From Guadua angustifolia (lineage: Eukaryota; Streptophyta; Magnoliopsida; Poales; Poaceae), in assembly GCA_036346375.1 (NCBI GenBank), contig CM070515.1, positions 20,358,423-20,422,422 of the forward strand: 64,000 nucleotides of DNA, in the 5' to 3' direction. This document shows, piece by piece, positions 58,405-64,000 of this stretch. The first letter of the stretch is position 1. Each line of letters begins with the position of its first letter. The notes beneath the pieces were generated by a model. It searched no databases. It was not told where the DNA came from and saw only the letters and a program-made list of their open reading frames with translations. A program made the position numbers and the translations under genes.

Positions 58405-59025
58405 ATGACAGACAGAGGAGAAAGCTCAAACCGTGGGAGGGGTAGATGGGGAAGACTAGGTCGGAGATCACCTCGAGACCTTGACCCTTCATGGTTTCGA
58501 GTCCACAACCCTTACCTCGAGAGTACTATAATCTACGATCCGTTAGACCCTAATCCCCCCACCATAGATTTTCCTATTCGAATAAGGGACTCATACACCC
58601 TTTAAGATCCAATCTACGAAGGCCAACCATTCCTCTCTCTGAACTAGCTGAAATGCAAGAACGACCTCGACGCCATTGTGTAAGTTACTGTGCTAGTGAT
58701 CCCAACCCAGGATGTCGTTTCTACCGATGCCCTCTGTTCATGGTAATCACTACATCTCTTACTTACCATTTGGCTCATGTCTCGCTATATAATACATACT
58801 CTTGCTTGCAGACCGCAGGTTGTAAATTCACTGAGTGGGTGGACCCATCGTATCCCATACATGCCTAATGATACATCCATTACTTGGTGTATCGTCTCGA
58901 AGAAATGGAAGAGGACCTCATGGAGGTCAAGAAGAAGAATGAATAGCTCCGTAGGCAGAACTTGGAGCTCCAGACCCATAATGATGACCTACGTCGTCAG
59001 AGAATTAGGGAGAGGAACAATGAGT
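58405..59025 (+). pseudogene. GRF-type zinc-finger protein gene in the MULE
   Basis: An ATG at 58405 opens a frame with an Arg/Gly-rich start (SSNRGRGRWGRLGRRSPRDL) and PTIDFPIRIRDS. After a stop at 58602, the pieces HCVSYCASDPNPGCRFYRCP and GCKFTEWVDPSYPIHA (split by an intron-like segment with a CTTGCAG acceptor near 58810) form a GRF-like Cys pattern. A short coiled coil follows (LEVKKKNE, LRRQNLELQ in other frames). Plant GRF-finger proteins of this size are of unclear function; the fold binds nucleic acid in other proteins. It is broken here but recognisable. Confidence 0.5.
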
Positions 59026-59754
59026 AAGTCGTTTACCTCGGCAGCTACTACCACACTTATTGCTGTTGCGGCAATGCCAGCTGTAGCTGTGCTTGCCACT
59101 ACCGCGACTAGCAGCCCCGTCCAGGCCGTCCTGACGATCAACACTCTATGTGGGTTCTTATGGTTACCCATTCGAACATTAATGTTTTTCTCCCTTAAAG
59201 CGTACTCCATCCCACCCTTTTACAATTCTAAAAAGCGCACTAGTATCGTAATATTGTCCATGTTTGTGGCTACTCTGTGCCACCATTTGTACCGTCCCAA
59301 CTATATGCGCCATGTAATCACCTTTTGTTATGAAATGCTATGTTTCATTCATTTCGTTTTTTCGAACTTTATAGATACAATAACTGTTATGCTCTACGTA
59401 TTCTTGTTCTTTCGACTTGTTATGCTCTAGTTATTCTTATTCTTTCGATGTATTGATGTATTTTAGTTTTTCAAAATAGATTCCATATGATACTAAATTC
59501 CATCTCAGGTCATAAAATAGTGTCCGCAATTCTCTTTTAAATTGAAGATTGTAATTGGTTTGCTTTTCAGCTTGTCCCATATAAAATACCGATAATTTTG
59601 TTGTGCTTGCGACCCAAAACTCAACTACATATCTCTGCTTGATACAAAAATTTTAGTGCACATTTCCAAACTTATAATGATTTTTATACAAAATATTAAT
59701 ATTGCTGGTTTCTTTTTTCCTTCTCCCGTCTCCTCTATTCTGAAACTCAGTGGG

Positions 59755-60002
59755 AGCCTCTTTGTTGCCAATTGGAATAGCGACAGAGAGCCGAACCATG
59801 GGCGACAGCTCTCTATCGCCATTCCAACTAGCGACAGAGGCTTAATTACCATTTGAACTGGCGACAGAAAATCAGCCGCCAGTACAAACGGCGATTGACT
59901 CTCTCTCGCAAATTCAAACGACGACAGCCGGGTATTTATGCAATTTTTTGGCATATTTTTTCTATAATTTCTCATTAAAATAGATTATTTTAAAAAAATT
60001 AT
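59755..60002 (-). repeat. Right terminal inverted repeat of the MULE
   Basis: Reverse complement of the left repeat, with ACTGGCGACAGAAAATCAGC and GTACAAACGGCGATTGACTC in the array. The extra motif AAATATGCC near the outer end is absent at the left. Confidence 0.75.
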
Positions 60003-60011
60003 TGTATTTCA

Positions 60012-61800
60012 ATCATTGGAAGTAAAGTTGTATATCGAAGAAAGGATCTCCACCATTTATTTTAATGGGACCAAATTATTAATCATATATAATTAGAGTT
60101 ATGTAATAAATATAATTGTATTTCAATTATTGGAAGTAGAATTGTATATCAAAAGCAATTGTATTATAATATCTAGACGCGCAGTTGAGCAGGTAGGTAT
60201 GCTAGTTTGATAAAAAGTTTCCCTAGATTTTAGTTGGCCGATATTTTTCTTATATGTTAGTCGATTCTACACTTTGTTGTCTGATTTGATTTTCATCTAA
60301 TAAGCGAAATTTTCATGGATAATTAAAAATAGATCACCTTAAACAACGCTAGCTTTCGCTGGAAGCACTCCATGCTGATATGTGATCTATGACCAATGCC
60401 TACTGTCTATCTGGTTAATTAGACAAGTCCAATGTTATCTCTGTACCCACCTACCCATGCGTCATCTATTGACAAGTCCGTCGATTTGTTCAATGCCATT
60501 ATAGAAAGAAGCTGGTATTGTCACACTGGAGTCTACTACTGGTACCACATTAGTATTTATTTACCCGCCATATCATTCTAGAAACATATGCTTGACCATA
60601 CATCGGCGCCTTTGGCTCTTTGCTCCCTGACTATTTCTTTATTTTTATTTTTTAAAAATGATCATAGCTCTAACATTTTATTAAAAGAGGACAACAGCAT
60701 GACTACAAACGCGCACCCACACACTCCCACACACACGCTCTCGGCTCCGTAAACGTCCACAACGAGCAACATTTGAACGCGGGCAGACCGCGTACGCTCT
60801 AGCGCACTCGCCAACCCAGCAACGCTAGGCTCTCGCTCCCTGATTATTGCTCGGCAAAATCTGCTTCCCAAGATCACCTGGAAATGTACATCATGCATGT
60901 TAAACTGGGCGAGAAGAGACGAATGCTCACTGCTCAGTGCTCTTGTCGTCGCTGCTCCTTGAGCCTTACTTGCATCAGCGAATCCTTTCATTCACGGCAG
61001 AGGTTTTGACCAGGCGTATCTAGAAAATTGGAAGGAGGAGGGCTAAGACTAAGATATCGAAAACCTAACAAGCCAACCATGTTCAAAGTTTGCAAACATT
61101 TGTTTAACAGTCACATATAATATAAGTGTGTACGTAACAATACAAAGGATAAGATAATTGAGAGACTGTTAGGCTGGTACTGGACTAGTTTATTAGGTCT
61201 ATTTAAGAAGGAGTATAAGAGACTACAGATACGCCACTGGTTTTGACACGCAAAGCGCTTAGCATGCAACATGTGTATGCGCTGAAAATACGAGTAAAAC
61301 ATCTGCCATCACCTGATAGCTTAACTGATAAGCCGTTCGGGTGACGTGATCGGTGCATCCACTCATAAGCTAGATTCGTTATTACAGTAAAATAATCAAA
61401 CTGACGGTGATTAACAGATTCTGCTTTGCACTTTGGATCATGGGCTGTACTCCTTGGCACGTGAAAGACTTTCTTGGTGATTTGTGCTTCTTCTCCCGCA
61501 AGTCACGATACAGAAAAGCGTTTGATTATAAGTTACTTGGGAAAAATCATGTACAAAACGCAACAAATTTGTATGCACCTGCTTAACCATCCTGCAAATC
61601 GGTTAATCAGAACTCACGGGTACCAAATCTTAAAGAGGAGAGAACACACTAGATTTAGTAGCATTCTCATGTCAGTGCAATCAGAACATTTACACTATAC
61701 TACCAGTGAAACAAAGCATGGGACAGTAGTACAACAATGCAAGGACTGAAGTCCAACAGATCGCAGAACTGCAGCACAAACGCCACGTAAATCAGGAATG
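60012..61800. other. Intergenic, nothing recognised
   Basis: No supported gene. 60045-60130 repeats the block left of the MULE (CACCATTTATTTTAATGGGA, TTAATCATATATAA). ORFs at 60662-60991 and 61111-61460 have no recognisable content. The expected last exon of the TBL gene was searched for here by eye and not seen. Confidence 0.45.
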
Positions 61801-61959
61801 CATTTCCTAGGAGGATTGCCAGGAATACAAAGTGTAACATTACAAAAAGAAGCTTATAGCTACAAGAAACCAAGCTTCCAAAATAATACAGTGCTGCTTG
61901 GTGTTCTCCTCCAGCAGCACAAAGGCTCTGCAGTAAAGACTAATAATCACCCGCATATA

Positions 61960-63411
61960 AGAACTAGGACTAAGTCGATTCTGGAAAATGCCACTTCCCT
62001 TGGCCAAAGGACTTGTATTGTCGCAGCGCCCCCCAGTGTTCCAATCCCCATTGAAAAAATGCCGAGGCGACATTGATCAATAGAACACCTTCAGCTGGGG
62101 GTGGTGAGGAGGTTGGGCATCCAGCCACTTTACAACACTGTGGATGGTGAAATTTTTGGCCTTCCAGATGGCAGCAATATTCCTGTTGTTGTTTGGAGCT
62201 CCACCAAGATACATTTCCCACTTGTTAGCCCTTAGCTTCCCTCGGTTCCAGTGGTGGCCAGTGTTGAGAACCAGAACATGGAACCTGAGGAGGTTATCAT
62301 ACACAAAAGCATGTGGACGGTCAAGGTGCATAGCGTAACTGGTCGCTCCATCTGATGGACTCAGAGGCTCCAAATCACAGAGTGTCGATGACCAATGGTA
62401 TAAAATGGTTGTGTTAGTGCTCACGAATCGGTAAGCCCAGCCATCTGGTCTTCTTGCACCTGGTGCTAAGACAAAGCCATACTCTGCGCCAACATCTTCC
62501 ACATCTGGCCGATCTTTATGGTTTCATCAAAGCTTTATGGTTTATCCTTTGTAAACACTCGGTTGTGTGCAATTGCAGAGACCGGATTTTAATCCTTTAT
62601 CTAAAAAAATCTGGCCGATCTTTTCCACCAGTGACCATGCACATCATTGATTGAAACATCTGCCTCCCTAAAGAATCACCCACATAAGCAATGGTTTTAT
62701 CCTGCATTCTGAAATATGACCAAATTAGTAATTACCTAAATGGGTCAAAGATAATATCAGGCCAAAGGGTGCAGTATATGCCATCTCCAAATTCATCACG
62801 GACAGGCTATGGTCATGTACCTCCTCAAGAACTGAGAGGCCTCAAACTCTGGCATCTCACTACCTTCAGGCTGCCATCTAAATTTTTCATAAGCAAAATC
62901 TGTGCGCTGGGTTAATCTGCAGGCCCAGCTCTCAGAAAGCCATTGTTTACAGCCAAAACCAGAGTATAGTGGTCTGCGGTTGTCAGAAACCCATTTTCCA
63001 TTCCTGTAGTTACATTCTGTAAGATGAAGCAAACATCAGATAAGTATTAGGGCTGGATAACCCATGCATGCACTAACTTTCATACAACGAGACTGGCCAA
63101 AAAAAAAAAACTTCTAGACATAACAAAAAGGAGAAATCTGACATTGGAATATACAAGCATATTCTAGCATGCTCACAGAAGAAATGAATTCATGGTTCAT
63201 CCTGCAGTCAAAGAAAAAGAGTAATAACCTTTCTTTTCAGAAGGTGATGCTCCGTTTTCATCTGCAACATCAACAGAATCGTCTACTATGGACAGTCGTG
63301 GTGGTGCACCAGTAAATTGCTTTTCTACTTTAACTACTGATTGCGTCAATGAATCCGCAGTTGGAAAATCTTCTTCTGAGGACGTATGCTGATCTACAAA
63401 CTTTGAGTTAG
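61960..63411 (-). pseudogene. TRICHOME BIREFRINGENCE-LIKE (TBL) gene, 5' partial and broken
   Basis: Exons 63411-63229, 63016-62821 and 62708-about 61960 join in frame. The second carries the TBL/PMR5N domain (CNYRNGKWVSDNRRPLYSG, FRWQPEGSEMPEFEASQFL). The third has the GDS motif (YVGDSLGRQ), then LNTGHHWNRGKLRANKWEM and FFNGDWNTGGRCDNTSPL. TBL proteins are Golgi enzymes that O-acetylate cell-wall polysaccharides. The first exon with the membrane anchor lies right of the window or was not found. Three defects are seen: a 91-bp LINE scrap after GGKDRPD (62518-62608) brings a stop; a TGA at 62079-62077 replaces the Arg usual after VFY; and similarity ends after KGSGI, so the C-terminal DxxH segment is missing. 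Confidence 0.85.
62518..62608 (+). mobile_element. 5'-truncated LINE insertion in a TBL exon
   Basis: 91 bp ending in CTTTATCTAAAAAA, flanked by an exact 15-bp duplication ATCTGGCCGATCTTT (62503-62517 and 62609-62623). Its 3' part (GTGTGCAATTGCAGAGACCG) has the look of the tail of grass L1 elements. A short A-tail, a long target duplication and loss of the 5' part are the signature of target-primed reverse transcription. Confidence 0.85.
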
Positions 63412-64000
63412 CTACAGAAGTTTGAAACAAAATGAGAATAAAGATAGGTGTAATATAAAAAGAATTAAGAGAAAATATTTGTGTATGCTTAAAATGACCT
63501 GGATGAGTCAAAACCAAAGAATCTGGTCGGAGGATTTCAGTATTATCGTACGTGCTTTTCTCCCATTTCCAGAGAAGAAACAACATGAAGAAAGAAAGAA
63601 TGACAAGTTTAAGCTGCTTTATTGATGTTTTGGAACAAAAAATTGCTTCTCTTCAAAGTTGACATGTGCTTAGGAACCATCCATGTAAAAATAAGACAAT
63701 TGATGATTGTAGAAACCTGTTTTCATATCAGAAAAGAGGTTAAATTAGACAAGTGCTATTATACCTAGTAGTACGCAACATTTTGCAAAAGAATTTTAAC
63801 TCGTAGGTTTTGTAAACATGAGGGTTAGGCAGTAAAGCGGTACTTTACTCTTCGTTTTAACAATTTACTAATTTATCAACCACCAATATAATAAAAAAGG
63901 CCTCAAGTGTGCTTCGCACCTGCCAAGTACAAAATCATTTTCTGAGCCTGTCAAGAGATTTTATTGGGAAATTTTATAATGTGTGACCTTTTTAATCAAC
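63412..64000 (-). other. Upstream intron region of the TBL pseudogene
   Basis: AT-rich, without a recognisable first exon. It probably belongs to a long intron whose 5' exon is beyond 64000. Confidence 0.4.

Larger units (their letters stand above)
54806..60002 (+). mobile_element. Mutator-like element (MULE) with long inverted repeats
   Basis: Long terminal inverted repeats (about 54806-55045 and 59755-60002) share the outer AATGAGAAATTA and the inner array of TATCGCCAGTTCAAACGGCG-like motifs. The flanks TATATTTCA (54797-54805) and TGTATTTCA (60003-60011) differ in one of nine bases, consistent with the 9-bp duplication of Mutator elements. Inside, on the plus strand, lie decayed genes for a MURA-type transposase, a plant-mobile-domain protein and a GRF-type zinc-finger protein. 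Frameshifts and stops make it non-autonomous. Confidence 0.8.

Noticed and set aside
60662..60991. 109-codon minus-strand frame
   Set aside because: Low-complexity content and no family features; probably chance.

Overview
This window is nuclear DNA of a grass (Poaceae). The case for a grass is the mix of plant genes with introns and the density of typical grass repeats: CACTA, hAT, Mutator-like and Tourist/mPing-like DNA transposons, a Tat-lineage Ty3/gypsy element, a large non-autonomous LTR element and L1-type LINEs. I cannot name the species. Most of the 64 kb is transposon. I can support three host genes, all on the minus strand: an OXS3-like stress protein (6071-8215, 2 exons, intact), a chloroplast RelA/SpoT homologue of the RSH2/RSH3 type (49225-52153, 6 exons, intact, 711 aa), and the 3' part of a TRICHOME BIREFRINGENCE-LIKE (TBL) acetyltransferase gene at the right edge (about 61960-63411), which is broken. 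|| Layout. 1-4.1 kb: truncated CACTA element (minus) with a hairpin MITE and an mPing-like MITE inside. 4.7-5.6 kb: AT-rich degenerate tandem repeat. 6.1-8.3 kb: OXS3-like gene with a MITE in its intron. 9.1-12.3 kb: hAT element with an 8-bp target duplication; it holds a small captured membrane-protein fragment and a nested CACTA element that carries a glutathione reductase exon. 12.3-19.9 kb: a near full-length but dead L1-type LINE (minus), inserted across the edge of that hAT. 21.1-42.7 kb: a MITE split in two by a 20.8-kb Tat-lineage gypsy element (LTRs 21605-22628 and 41426-42449). That element is itself split in its integrase by an 8.9-kb LTR element with no coding capacity (27316-36234). 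42.7-45.1 kb: degenerate copia-like DNA with a 23S-rRNA-like fragment. 45.1-48.3 kb: two hAT elements. 49.2-52.2 kb: RSH gene. 53.3 kb: MITE. 54.8-60.0 kb: Mutator-like element with long inverted repeats and decayed transposase, plant-mobile-domain and GRF-type zinc-finger genes. 62-63.4 kb: TBL pseudogene with a 91-bp LINE scrap in an exon. || How it fits together. The host genes are unrelated in function: stress protein, (p)ppGpp metabolism in the plastid, cell-wall O-acetylation. No operon-like logic is expected. The window is best read as layers of insertion, and several target-site duplications (8, 19, 5, 3, 8 and 15 bp) fix the order of events. I did not find a clear new functional system. 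The most unusual items are the gene-carrying Mutator element, the exon-carrying CACTA and hAT elements, the coding-free LTR element, the rRNA-like fragment and the multiply broken TBL gene.
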